A DNA stretch of 64,000 bases from Parcubacteria group bacterium (GCA_002687175.1 NYZP01000030.1:7965-71964); one strand, 5' to 3'; counted from the first letter of the stretch, positions 25,309-33,685 are shown. A program made the numbers and translations. Notes: generated by a model from the sequence alone, not told the origin.

Positions 25309-27084
25309 ATGAAAAAAATTAAGAACTTTTGTATTATTGCCCATATTGATCACGGAAAGTCAACCTTGGCTGATCGCTTTTTGGAATTAACCAATACTAT
25401 AGAAAAAAGAGACATGAAGGCACAGCTCCTTGATCAAATGGACATTGAACGTGAGCGGGGGATTACCATTAAATTACAACCAGTTAGGATGAGTTGGCGT
25501 GATTATGAATTTAATTTAATTGACACTCCCGGCCATGTTGATTTTAGCTACGAGGTATCACGTAGTTTAGCGGCAGTTGAAGGAGCTGTTTTACTTGTTG
25601 ATGCCACTCAAGGAGTTCAAGCTCAAACAGTTGCTAATTTATATTTAGCTTTAGAACAAGACTTAACAATCATACCAGTAATAAATAAAATAGACTTACC
25701 AAATGCTCAAGTTAATAAAGTACGCCATGAAATTTGTAAATTAACCGATAGCAACCCTGATGATGTTTTATTAATTTCCGCTAAAACAGGTGAAGGAGTG
25801 GAGCAAGTTTTACAAGCAGTTGCTGACAGGATAAGTTCACCAAAAGATGATAATGAAAAAAATCTAAAGGCTTTAATTTTTGATTCAAACTTTGATGAAT
25901 ATCGAGGTGTTATAGCACAAGTTCGTATTACCCAAGGACAAGTTAAGGCCGGGGATAAAGTAACCTTTTTTTCAACACATAAAACCGCCGATGTACTAGA
26001 AGTTGGTTTTTTTAACCCTAAGTTTAAAAAAACTGACGTTTTAAGATCCAGTGATATTGGTTATATTGTTACCGGGCTAAAAGAAATTGAGCTCTGTCAG
26101 GTTGGTGATACTATTGCTCCGGCTGGTATTAATATTGAACCATTGGCCGGCTATAAAGAAGTTAAGCCAATGGTCTTTGCTGGACTTTTTTGTAAAGAAG
26201 GCAATGAATATCCCAAACTTCGTGAAGCTATTGAAAAACTAAAATTAAATGATGCCGCTCTAATTTATGAGCCAGAAAACTCTAAAGCTTTGGGGTTTGG
26301 TTTTCGTTGTGGTTTTTTAGGGTTATTACATCTTGAAGTAATCCAAGAGAGACTAAGAAGAGAGTATAATCTAGATTTAGTAGTAACTGTACCAAGCGTT
26401 GCCTATAAACTTAAACAAAAAAATGGTAAAGAGTCGGTTGTCCATAGCCCTCAAGAGTTACCCAGTCCAGAGTCAATTGATTCTGTTGCCGAACCATTGA
26501 TGAAGGCTGATATTTTTTCGCCCAAAGAATACCTGGGACAAATAATGCAACTTCTAGCCCAAAAAAGAGGAACCTATCTTGATACCGAGTACCTCGATGA
26601 AAATTTGGCAGTTCTTCACTATCATATTCCATTGACTACTCTCTTGGTTGATTTTTATGATAAATTAAAAAGTGTTTCCTCGGGTTATGCTTCCTTGAGT
26701 TATGATTTTTTGGAATACCAGCCAACCCAAGTCATAAAACTTGATATTTTAGTTGCCGAAGAAAAAGTAGAATCTTTAAGTTCAATTGTTTATAAAGATG
26801 AAGCTTATTCAGTTGGCAAAAAAATAGTTAACTCTTTGAAGGAAACATTACCTCGTCAAAATTTTGTCATTAAAATACAAGCAGCAGTCGGTGGTAAAAT
26901 TATAGCTGCTGAACGGTTATCGGCTTTTCGTAAAGATGTTACCGCTAAACTCTATGGCGGAGATTATACCAGAAAAAGAAAATTACTGGAGAAGCAAAAA
27001 AAAGGTAAGAAAAAAATGATGGCTCAAGGTCAGGGTCGTGTTGACATACCACCAGAAGCATTTTTAGCGGTTTTAAAAAAATAA
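25309..27084 (+). CDS. lepA: Elongation factor 4 (LepA)
   Basis: 591-residue ribosome-associated GTPase that remodels stalled or ionic-stressed ribosomes. G1 AHIDHGKST (about residues 11-19), G2 RERGITI, G3 DTPGHVDFSYEVSR, G4 NKID and the LepA-specific C-terminal domain with KLYGGDYTRKRKLLEKQ-like segment (read around residues 545-565) are all present. Length and lack of an EF-G domain IV identify LepA rather than EF-G or TypA. Followed by a bidirectional terminator. Confidence 0.96.
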   Translation: MKKIKNFCIIAHIDHGKSTLADRFLELTNTIEKRDMKAQLLDQMDIERERGITIKLQPVRMSWRDYEFNLIDTPGHVDFSYEVSRSLAAVEGAVLLVDATQGVQAQTVANLYLALEQDLTIIPVINKIDLPNAQVNKVRHEICKLTDSNPDDVLLISAKTGEGVEQVLQAVADRISSPKDDNEKNLKALIFDSNFDEYRGVIAQVRITQGQVKAGDKVTFFSTHKTADVLEVGFFNPKFKKTDVLRSSDIGYIVTGLKEIELCQVGDTIAPAGINIEPLAGYKEVKPMVFAGLFCKEGNEYPKLREAIEKLKLNDAALIYEPENSKALGFGFRCGFLGLLHLEVIQERLRREYNLDLVVTVPSVAYKLKQKNGKESVVHSPQELPSPESIDSVAEPLMKADIFSPKEYLGQIMQLLAQKRGTYLDTEYLDENLAVLHYHIPLTTLLVDFYDKLKSVSSGYASLSYDFLEYQPTQVIKLDILVAEEKVESLSSIVYKDEAYSVGKKIVNSLKETLPRQNFVIKIQAAVGGKIIAAERLSAFRKDVTAKLYGGDYTRKRKLLEKQKKGKKKMMAQGQGRVDIPPEAFLAVLKK

Positions 27085-27087
27085 AAA

Positions 27088-27111
27088 GCTGACCAATTTT
27101 TTGATCAGCAT
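27088..27111. terminator. Bidirectional intrinsic terminator
   Basis: GCTGACCA/TGATCAGC stem between lepA (+) and the convergent coiled-coil gene (-). On the minus strand it is followed by TTTTTATTTTTTT; on the plus strand the hairpin is weaker as a terminator. A second small stem CCAGCTT/AAGCTGG adjoins it at 27113-27129. Confidence 0.65.
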
Positions 27112-27121
27112 GCCCAGCTTG

Positions 27122-27631
27122 TTAAGCTGGAGAACCTTCTGTTGATAGCCCCTGGCCATTTTTTTTGCGCAAACGTGCGAATCTTTCGGCCCAATGAGTT
27201 AGTCGACTCACTTTGCTTTTTGGTTCAGTTTTAGCTAAAGCTTTTTCGTCTTTCGGGGTAATACGCAATACCTCAATCAAGTAACTCACAAAAGCCTTGG
27301 TGACAGCCGCCCTGGACTTGAAATCGTGATATCCCGTTACAAAATTCAAGGAAGCTTCTTTGAATTCTTGAAAAGCCGCTTCTTGCTCTTGACTCTCTTC
27401 TAGAGCTTTGGCTAGAGCAGCATTCTTTTCGGCAACCTCTTTTTCCAACTGCTGGTTGGCGCTCGCCAGGTCCTGCCTGTATTTTTCTTCAGTTGCTAAA
27501 GCTTTTTCAAGCTTCGCTATTTCTTCCCTGGTTTTTTGGTCAGGGCCAAACCAAGTATTAGCCCAATAGTGAACCTTTTCTCCAAAACTTGACCAAAGTC
27601 CGGAGAAGAAAAAACTGATGTTATTCAGCAT
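27122..27631 (-). CDS. Coiled-coil orphan protein
   Basis: 169 residues from the ATG at 27631, chosen because GAGAGGTG lies just upstream as a Shine-Dalgarno; the longer frame from 27685 runs through a neighbouring ORF. A hydrophobic N-terminal segment (LNNISFFFSGLWSSF) is followed by a coiled coil of Lys, Glu, Ala and Gln (about residues 33-90) and a basic C-terminus. No recognised family. GC content is well above that of lepA and recJ on either side, and it runs against them. A peripheral membrane or structural role is possible. Confidence 0.7.
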   Translation of the reverse strand: MLNNISFFFSGLWSSFGEKVHYWANTWFGPDQKTREEIAKLEKALATEEKYRQDLASANQQLEKEVAEKNAALAKALEESQEQEAAFQEFKEASLNFVTGYHDFKSRAAVTKAFVSYLIEVLRITPKDEKALAKTEPKSKVSRLTHWAERFARLRKKNGQGLSTEGSPA

Positions 27632-27662
27632 AGTTACACCTCTCTGATTTGATGAAATAAAT

Positions 27663-27788
27663 TTAGTAAAAACCACCACCACCAACTAAATGGGCACCAG
27701 CTGTGAAAAGAACCATGGTTATAGAGATCATTATTGCTACAATGATCCAAATCACCCTGACTATTTTTCGTTGTCTTTTAAGGCTCAT
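27663..27788 (-). CDS. 41-residue membrane microprotein
   Basis: Minus-strand ORF starting MSLKRQRKIVRVIW, with one hydrophobic helix (IIVAIMISITMVLF) and a Gly-rich tail (VGGGGFY). A TATAAT box at 27799-27804 sits 11 bases before the ATG, matching the short-leader promoters elsewhere. It lies directly upstream of the coiled-coil gene on the same strand, so the two are probably co-transcribed. Positive residues before the helix suggest an N-in orientation. Unknown function. Confidence 0.55.
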   Translation of the reverse strand: MSLKRQRKIVRVIWIIVAIMISITMVLFTAGAHLVGGGGFY

Positions 27789-27798
27789 AGTAAAAAAT

Positions 27799-27807
27799 AT
27801 TATACCA
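27799..27807 (-). promoter_or_regulatory. -10 box of the microprotein/coiled-coil transcript
   Basis: TATAAT on the minus strand (27804 down to 27799), 11 bases ahead of the ATG at 27788. Confidence 0.5.
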
Positions 27808-27841
27808 TCATTGAAAAATATAGACAACCAGTGTCTAAAAT

Positions 27842-27849
27842 GTTATACT
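27842..27849 (+). promoter_or_regulatory. Extended -10 box of recJ
   Basis: TGTTATACT at 27841-27849; divergent from the minus-strand promoter just to the left. Confidence 0.5.
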
Positions 27850-27875
27850 AATATCCTTTGTTAAATACAAAAAAT

Positions 27876-29591
27876 ATGGATAAAAAGTGGCACTTAGCCG
27901 AAAAGGTTGATAAAGACTTCCTAGAAAAATTTCCGGAAATTAACAATACTGTTTTACAATTACTGCACAATAGAGGAATATCCTCGGAAGCAGATATTGA
28001 TAAATTTTTGAATTCCGATTACCTAACGGATCTTCATGATCCTTTTTTATTTAGAGATGGTAAAAAAGCGGTTGAACGAATTTTGAAAGCCATAGAGGGT
28101 AAAGAAAATATTGTGGTCTATGGAGACTATGACGCCGACGGGGTAACTTCAACAGCAGTCATGGTAGAAACTTTGGAGGCCTTAGGTTCTAAAGCAAAAG
28201 TTTACATACCTTTTCGTGAGACAGAGGGTTATGGTTTAAATATGGAAGCAGTTAAAGGTTTAGTAAAAGAAAAGGCGAACCTAGTTATTACTGTTGACTG
28301 TGGCATTTCTAATGTCGAGGAAGCAGAATTTTTACAAAAAGAAGGTGTTGATATTATTATTACAGACCATCACCAAGAACCAATTGAATTACCAAAAGCT
28401 TTTGCTATTTTAAACCCTAATGTCAAAGCTGAGACTTATCCCTTTCGCAGCTTGGCCGGTTGTGGTGTTGCCTTTAAGCTGTGTCAAGGGCTCATTAAAG
28501 AGCATCAAAATTATAAAGTAAAGCAAGTTGATGAAGGCTTTGAAAAATGGTTGCTTGATATAGTGGCCATTGGCACTATCGCTGATATGCAACCAATACT
28601 AAATGAAAATAGAGTACTGGTAAAATATGGCCTAGTAGTTTTACAAAAGACTAAAAGATTAGGGATTCTAAAATTAATTGAGTTTATGAGTAGCAAGCTA
28701 ACCTCAATCGATGAAAGAGTCGTTGGTTGGCAAATTACTCCTCGCTTAAACGCTGCTGGTCGACTTAATCATGCCAGCGCGGCTTATCAATTATTGATAA
28801 CCGAAGACGTAGCTGAAGCCGAAAAATTAGCCAATGAGCTTAATGACACCAACAAACAACGGCAGCAAATAACCGAAAAAATTGGCCTAGAGGTAAATGA
28901 GCAAATTGGCGAAGTTAAAGGTCAAAAAATACTAATTGCCGTTGGTGATGGCTGGCCGATTGGTGTTGTTGGCTTAGCGGCTGGACGATTAAGCAATAAA
29001 CATCATTTACCCAGCTTAGTTATCAGTCGATATAATGGTGAAATAATTGGTTCAGGGCGCAGTATTTCGGAATTTAATATTATTAAAGCCCTACAGCAGT
29101 GTGATGAGTTACTAACTCGTTATGGTGGACACCCCCAGGCTTGTGGCTTTACTATTAAAGATGAGGAATCTTTAATAAAATTTAGAACTAAGCTAGAAGA
29201 AATTGCTCTAGCTGAGCTAGGAGATCAAAAATTGGTTCCCACGGTTGATATTGATTCGGAAATTAAATTAGAAGAAGTTAACTGGGATTTATTTAAACAA
29301 CTAGAAAAATTTATGCCTTATGGCCAAGGTAATAATAAGCCAATATTTTTAAGCAAGGATCTGACGGTTAGTCAATGTCAAACTGTTGGGCCAGAAGGTA
29401 AACATTTAAGACTAATAGTTAAACACCAGACTGAAATTATTCGAAAAACTATTGGCTTTGGTTTTGGGCACCAGTTTGGTGAATTAAAAGAAGGCGACAA
29501 AGTTGATATGGTTTTTGAAATTGATATAAATGAATGGAATGGTAATAGGGAATTGCAGTTAAGAATTATAGACTTGAAGTCAAGTGATTAA
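27876..29591 (+). CDS. recJ: Single-stranded-DNA-specific exonuclease RecJ
   Basis: 571 residues from the ATG at 27876 (a TTG six codons upstream is an alternative). DHH-family 5'-3' exonuclease of recombination and mismatch repair. Motifs: DYDADGVTST near residue 85, DCGISN near 145, DHH in IITDHHQEPIE near 160, DHHA1 motif GSGRSISEFNI near 393 with YGGHPQACGF near 420, and a C-terminal OB fold. All catalytic Asp/His residues are present. The rnhA gene starts 3 bases after its stop, a nucleic-acid-processing pair. Confidence 0.95.
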   Translation: MDKKWHLAEKVDKDFLEKFPEINNTVLQLLHNRGISSEADIDKFLNSDYLTDLHDPFLFRDGKKAVERILKAIEGKENIVVYGDYDADGVTSTAVMVETLEALGSKAKVYIPFRETEGYGLNMEAVKGLVKEKANLVITVDCGISNVEEAEFLQKEGVDIIITDHHQEPIELPKAFAILNPNVKAETYPFRSLAGCGVAFKLCQGLIKEHQNYKVKQVDEGFEKWLLDIVAIGTIADMQPILNENRVLVKYGLVVLQKTKRLGILKLIEFMSSKLTSIDERVVGWQITPRLNAAGRLNHASAAYQLLITEDVAEAEKLANELNDTNKQRQQITEKIGLEVNEQIGEVKGQKILIAVGDGWPIGVVGLAAGRLSNKHHLPSLVISRYNGEIIGSGRSISEFNIIKALQQCDELLTRYGGHPQACGFTIKDEESLIKFRTKLEEIALAELGDQKLVPTVDIDSEIKLEEVNWDLFKQLEKFMPYGQGNNKPIFLSKDLTVSQCQTVGPEGKHLRLIVKHQTEIIRKTIGFGFGHQFGELKEGDKVDMVFEIDINEWNGNRELQLRIIDLKSSD

Positions 29592-29594
29592 TTT

Positions 29595-29999
29595 ATGATT
29601 GGTAAAGTAACAATTCACACCGATGGAGGAGCCAGGGGTAATCCCGGACCAGCTGGGATTGGTGCAGTTTTAGATTTTGATGGTCAACAAAAAACTTTTA
29701 AGGAATATATTGGTGAGACTACCAATAACCAGGCTGAATATAAAGCGGTTATTTTAGGTTTAGAAAAAGCTAAGGAGCTTGGAGCGGAAGAGGTTGATGT
29801 TTTCTTGGACAGTGAATTGGTCCAACAACAGCTAAATCAAAAGTATAAAGTTAAAAATATTGATTTACAGCCTTTATTTATTCAGGCTTGGAATTTGGGA
29901 ATGAATTTTAAAAAAGTAAAGTATATTCATGTTGGCCGAAATGATAATAAACTGGCAGATAAATTAGTCAACGAAGCTCTGGACGAAGCTGGTAAATAA
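29595..29999 (+). CDS. rnhA: Ribonuclease HI
   Basis: 134-residue RNase H fold enzyme that cleaves the RNA strand of RNA:DNA hybrids. Catalytic carboxylates are visible: D in HTDGGARGNPGPAG (about residue 8), E in NNQAEYKAVILGLEKA (about residue 48), D in VFLDSELVQQQL (about residue 73) and D in GRNDNKLADKLVNEAL near the C-terminus. The short form without the basic protrusion resembles archaeal/Bacillus-type RNase HI. Co-transcribed with recJ. Confidence 0.95.
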   Translation: MIGKVTIHTDGGARGNPGPAGIGAVLDFDGQQKTFKEYIGETTNNQAEYKAVILGLEKAKELGAEEVDVFLDSELVQQQLNQKYKVKNIDLQPLFIQAWNLGMNFKKVKYIHVGRNDNKLADKLVNEALDEAGK

Positions 30000-30107
30000 A
30001 AAAACCGCCAGTTGACGAGTTATCAAACTAGAAGCAAAGTCTCTTTCGAGCAAAATGGTTATTACACCTATTCTTAGCTTCATGATCGTTCAGTAACTCA
30101 CTGGCGG
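29994..30107 (-). ncRNA. Candidate small structured RNA
   Basis: On the minus strand a closing helix CCGCCAG/CTGGCGG (30101-30107 with 30005-30011) is continued by GAGTTA/TAACTC, encloses small hairpins (one is CTC-GAAA-GAG), and is followed by TTTTTTTATTT, as for a terminated transcript. No family recognised; no SRP, 6S or tmRNA signature. It lies directly behind the RNase P RNA gene on the same strand. Confidence 0.4.
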
Positions 30108-30164
30108 ACCTAGAGGCTGGTGGGGCTGGTTTGCCCCAGGCATTTGGCAAAAATAATTTTATCA

Positions 30165-30196
30165 AATAAAAAATACCTCGTCAAGAGGAATTTTTT
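30165..30196 (-). terminator. Terminator of the RNase P RNA gene
   Basis: Minus-strand hairpin CCTC-TTGAC-GAGG followed by TATTTTTTATTT, directly after the 3' strand of helix P1. Confidence 0.65.
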
Positions 30197-30454
30197 ATTG
30201 TCCAAGCAAACTGATAAGCCGAATTTTGTATTCCCTCACTTTTTCTAAAAGTGATGGATGATGATCATCTATCTTGACTGTTTGTTGCCAAACAGCTCAT
30301 GCTGCTTACCAAATTTAGCATTGCACCAGGTAGAGTTTACCACGACATCCTGTCACCAGGAGCCGAGTTAAGAAGCGTTACGCTGAAGGGATATCCCGTA
30401 TTCAGCACAGCACACCTTAACACTTTTCACATTTGGCCAGCGCTACGCGCTGAA

Positions 30455-30545
30455 AATTATAAGTCCAAAATCACAAATCACAAATAATTTATTTGGAATT
30501 TAATGTTTTGAATTTTGAATTTGCAGTGCGCAGCACTGACTTGTA
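30455..30545 (-). repeat. AT-rich repeat insertion within rnpB distal arm
   Basis: Two perfect short hairpins (CAGCGC/GCGCTG near 30463-30477 and CAGTGC/GCACTG near 30524-30538) bracket an AT-rich stretch with repeated AATTTTGAATTT-type units. It occupies the position of the variable P10-P12 region. Confidence 0.55.
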
Positions 30546-30654
30546 TAGTCTCTGTGGAACTGGTCCTCTTTTACCGTTACCAGCAAAAGGGTGGGCGTTA
30601 CCCACTACCGCTTTATGGTGTTCGGACTTTCCTCCCCCCACTTTCTAAATTCTA

Positions 30655-30909
30655 TTATTTGTCTATACTTTTTTGAATACGCTTTTTTAAATGACCATAA
30701 CTTCCTTTAAACTGTTTTAATGATCTTTCTCTTTTTTGTGCATCCTCTTTAAATTTATAGGCCTCGTAATAAACTAATTCTAAAGGCCTAAAATTTTTAG
30801 TAAATTTTGATTCACCATTTGTATGCTCTTTTACTCTTCGCTGTAAATTATTTGAATATCCAATGTATAATTTACCATCTTTGAGTTTTAAAACATACAT
30901 ATAGAACAT
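30655..30909 (-). CDS. GIY-YIG nuclease-family protein encoded in the RNase P RNA P3 loop
   Basis: 84-residue GIY-YIG protein of the small UvrC-N/YhbQ-like type. GIY-equivalent YMYVLK at residues 3-8, YIG at 15-17 (LYIGYS), the catalytic Arg in LQRRVKEH near residue 24 and the Glu in YYEAYKF near residue 49 are present; the KTxxGRP-like segment reads TKNFRPLELVYYE. The ATG directly abuts the 5' strand of P3 and the TAA lies 9 bases before the 3' strand, so the ORF fills the loop (263 nt). No Shine-Dalgarno. As in other GIY-YIG families it could act as a homing-type nuclease that spreads its own gene; that is inference. Confidence 0.88.
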   Translation of the reverse strand: MFYMYVLKLKDGKLYIGYSNNLQRRVKEHTNGESKFTKNFRPLELVYYEAYKFKEDAQKRERSLKQFKGSYGHLKKRIQKSIDK

Positions 30910-31035
30910 AGAAAGTGGGGGGCGATCATCTAGCTTACTTAGACAATTGCTATGTTATCATAAAAATAATACTTTGTCAAGAGTTAAGTTGATTTTTAAA
31001 GGGTTTTCTGCTACTATAAGGCTAATCAAAACCCT

Positions 31036-32439
31036 ATGAAACGCTCAGAATTGCTATTTACCGCGGCAAAGCCACCTCTTGATTACTTGGCACTGGTCTT
31101 TGCTGCTATTACTGCATTTTTTATCCGTTACCTGCCTTCAGTTCAATCTATTAGGCCGGTAATTTTTAATTTATCCTTTAAAGAATATTTTGGCATCGCC
31201 TTAATTATTTCTGCTGTTTGGATAATTATTTTTATTTTAGCTGGACTGTACACCATTGGTGGCGTGAAAAAAATTCGTGATGAGCTTGGCAAGATATTCG
31301 TTGCCTGTACCGCCGGTTTAGCCACAGTGCTTGGCATCATGGTCTTTTCTCGGTTTTTGTTTGATTCACGATTTATCATCATCACTGCTTGGGTACTAGC
31401 AATTATTTTTGTTAGCTTTGAGCGCCTGATCATACAGCTAACTCAGCGACTGGCTTACAGGGCGGGTATTGGAACTCACCGAATAATAATTATTGGTAAT
31501 GGTCAGATAGCCAATGAGTTAATTAAAGAATTTACTACTAGGTTCAGCTTAGGTTATAGAGTGGTTGACAAATTTTCGCAATTTGACTCCATGACTGCTG
31601 AAAAAATAAAACATCTTGCCAAAATTGATGCTGTTGATGAAATAATACAAATAAACCCAAACCTAGAAGCTAAACAAACCTCCGAGCTAATTGATTTAGT
31701 TAATGAATACCATTTAGATTTCAAATATACCGCTGATTTATTAGGTACTCAGCTGACGAATTTAGAAGTAACCACTTATGCTGGCTTACCAGTGGTCGAG
31801 GTTAAAAAAACTAGATTAGATGGTTGGGGTAAAATATACAAAAGAAGTTTTGATATTATTGGTTCAATCATGTTTATTGTTTTGCTTTCCCCAATTATGT
31901 TAATAATTGCTCTTGCCATCAAGCTAGATTCAAAAGGACCAATCTTTTTCAAATACAAGAGGATAGGGGAATACGGAAAAGCCTTTGATTATTTAAAATT
32001 TAGATCGATGATTCCCGATACTCATAAGTATCGGTTTGACAAGGAGTTCTTGAGTAACCAAGAAAATTTAAGACAAGGAAGTCCAATGATGAAATTTAAA
32101 GGTGACCCTAGAATTACTAAAGTAGGAAAATTTATTCGTCGTTTTAGTTTAGATGAACTACCAGAACTTTTCATAGTACTCTTTGGTAAAATGAGCTTAG
32201 TCGGTCCCAGGCCACATGAAGTAGAAGAAGTAGAAAAATACCAAAAACATCATAAAAAATTATTAACTATAAAACCAGGAATGACTGGAATGTCACAGGT
32301 TTCGGGCAGATCTGATTTAGACTTTGAACAAGAAGTGAAACTGGATACTTTTTACATTGAAAACTGGTCAGTAGGACTTGATTTACATATTTTAATAAAA
32401 ACTCCACTGGCGATACTTAAACGAAGGCGGACACAATGA
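31036..32439 (+). CDS. Undecaprenyl-phosphate sugar phosphotransferase (WbaP/EpsL-like)
   Basis: 467-residue initiating transferase of surface polysaccharide synthesis. Four to five N-terminal membrane helices, a Rossmann-like middle domain (IIIIGNGQIANELI near residue 152), and a C-terminal bacterial sugar transferase domain from about residue 272 with KRSFDIIGSIMF, the catalytic region FFKYKRIGEYGKAF, FRSM, DELPELFIVLFGKMSLVGPRP and the PGMTGMSQVSGR motif. It attaches the first sugar-phosphate to undecaprenyl phosphate. Its stop overlaps the next gene (ATGA). First gene of a polysaccharide cluster extending to 35907. Confidence 0.92.
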   Translation: MKRSELLFTAAKPPLDYLALVFAAITAFFIRYLPSVQSIRPVIFNLSFKEYFGIALIISAVWIIIFILAGLYTIGGVKKIRDELGKIFVACTAGLATVLGIMVFSRFLFDSRFIIITAWVLAIIFVSFERLIIQLTQRLAYRAGIGTHRIIIIGNGQIANELIKEFTTRFSLGYRVVDKFSQFDSMTAEKIKHLAKIDAVDEIIQINPNLEAKQTSELIDLVNEYHLDFKYTADLLGTQLTNLEVTTYAGLPVVEVKKTRLDGWGKIYKRSFDIIGSIMFIVLLSPIMLIIALAIKLDSKGPIFFKYKRIGEYGKAFDYLKFRSMIPDTHKYRFDKEFLSNQENLRQGSPMMKFKGDPRITKVGKFIRRFSLDELPELFIVLFGKMSLVGPRPHEVEEVEKYQKHHKKLLTIKPGMTGMSQVSGRSDLDFEQEVKLDTFYIENWSVGLDLHILIKTPLAILKRRRTQ

Positions 32440-33554
32440 AATTAGCTTTAATCCATGATCATCTAACACAAGAGGGCGGTGCTGAGAAAGTACTTAAAGT
32501 TTTTCATGATATTTACCCAAAAGCCCCAACCTATACTTTATTTTATGATAAAAAAAAGATGAGTAAAGTTTTTGAAGGTAAAGATATCAGAACATCTTTC
32601 TTGCAAAATTGGCCAGGTGCTTTAAAACACTATCAGTGGTTTTTACCTTTTATGCCAACGGCTACTGAAAGTTATGACTTGATGGATTATGACGTTGTGA
32701 TCTCTTCATCTTCGGCAATGTCAAAAGGAGTAATCACCAGATCAAATACCCTGCATTTTTGTTACTGCCACACCCCAACTCGCTACTTATGGTCGGACAC
32801 ACACCGTTATATTGATGAACTAAAATATAATCGATTAATTAAAAGATTCATCCCACCAGTACTGACCAAATTAAGAGCCTGGGATCAGTTAGCCGCTCAA
32901 AGAGTTGATTTCTTTATTGCTAATTCTAAGAACGTGGCTGATCGAATTCAAAAATATTATCGTCGAGACAGTATCATTATTCATCCACCGGTGGCGACTA
33001 ACCAATTTAAAATAAGTGATAAAATCGAAAATTATTATTTGACTGGTGGAAGACTAGTAGCTTATAAAAGATTTGATATTGCAATTCAAGCATTTAATCG
33101 CTTAGGAATCCCACTAAAGATTTTTGGTTCTGGCCCAGAGCTGAATAATCTGAAACGGTTAGCCAAATCAAACATTGAATTTTTGGATAGAGTTAGCCAG
33201 GATGAATTAGCCAAACTTTATAGTCGCGCAACGGCATTTGTTCATCCACAAATTGAAGATTTTGGCATTACCGCAGTGGAATCCATGGCTGCCGGACGTC
33301 CAGTTATTGCTTATGCTGCTGGCGGTGCCTGTGAAACAGTTGTTGATAAAAAAACCGGAAAATTTTTTGATGAACAAACATGGGAGGCTTTAGCTGATGC
33401 CATTGTTAGGTTTAAACCAGAAGATTTTAAACCAGAAGAGGTTAAAAATTATGCTCAACAATTTAGCGAGGAGAGATTTAAAAAAGAGATTACTAATTTA
33501 GTTGAAGCTGAGTGGGAAAAATTAAAAAGTACTCAAATTAAGTGCGGAATATAA
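32436..33554 (+). CDS. Glycosyltransferase family 4
   Basis: 372-residue GT-B transferase, likely adding a sugar to the lipid-linked repeat. N-terminal DHLTQEGGAEKVLKVF, central HFCYCHTPTRYLWS, and the GT4 nucleotide-sugar-binding part with GSGPELNNLKRL near residue 231 and the E-x7-E motif in EDFGITAVESMAAGRPVIAY near residue 281. Overlaps the upstream sugar transferase by ATGA. The donor sugar cannot be told. Confidence 0.9.
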   Translation: MKLALIHDHLTQEGGAEKVLKVFHDIYPKAPTYTLFYDKKKMSKVFEGKDIRTSFLQNWPGALKHYQWFLPFMPTATESYDLMDYDVVISSSSAMSKGVITRSNTLHFCYCHTPTRYLWSDTHRYIDELKYNRLIKRFIPPVLTKLRAWDQLAAQRVDFFIANSKNVADRIQKYYRRDSIIIHPPVATNQFKISDKIENYYLTGGRLVAYKRFDIAIQAFNRLGIPLKIFGSGPELNNLKRLAKSNIEFLDRVSQDELAKLYSRATAFVHPQIEDFGITAVESMAAGRPVIAYAAGGACETVVDKKTGKFFDEQTWEALADAIVRFKPEDFKPEEVKNYAQQFSEERFKKEITNLVEAEWEKLKSTQIKCGI

Positions 33555-33568
33555 GTGGTCAATAATTA

Positions 33569-33685
33569 TCTAACTTATGCGTATTGGTGTTGACCCCGCA
33601 TAGTGCGGGGCAAGACAAGGAAAGATACGAATCATAGTATGTTGACCATAATCTAATTTTCTAATTTATGCGTATTGGTGTTGAC
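33569..33685 (+). repeat. 26-bp direct repeat with palindrome: duplicated start of a glycosyltransferase gene
   Basis: The sequence across the start of the next gene (33660-33685) is present as an earlier copy at 33569-33594 with one mismatch. Between the copies lies a perfect GC-rich palindrome CCCCGCA-TAG-TGCGGGG (33594-33610) followed by CAAGACAAGG. The first copy also starts with ATG and encodes MRIGVDPA then stops, a decoy of the real N-terminus MRIGVDV. Confidence 0.8.

Larger units (their letters stand above)
30200..30944 (-). ncRNA. rnpB: RNase P RNA with an ORF inserted in P3
   Basis: Catalytic RNA that matures tRNA 5' ends. Conserved blocks on the minus strand: GAGGAAAGUCCGAAC (CR-I, 30632 downward), the UUCCACAGAGACUAUAC block, the GGUAAACUCUACCUGGUGCAA block, and ACAAAAUUCGGCUUAU near the 3' end. 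P1 pairs GUCUAAGUAAGC (30944 downward) with GUUUGCUUGGAC (30211-30200) over 12 bp; P2 is GAUGAUC/GAUCAUC. P3 is a perfect 13-bp helix (30910-30922 with 30634-30646) whose apical loop contains a complete GIY-YIG ORF. A second insertion, AT-rich with flanking hairpins, expands the distal arm at about 30455-30545. The gene is about 745 nt against a usual 350-400. Confidence 0.93.

Noticed and set aside
30299..30487. Plus-strand 62-codon ORF opposite rnpB
   Set aside because: It is antisense to conserved RNase P RNA blocks; the protein has no coding character.
30647..30909. Group I or II intron in rnpB
   Set aside because: The inserted segment is hardly longer than the ORF itself, leaving no room for a ribozyme core; it is better described as a loop-lodged ORF.
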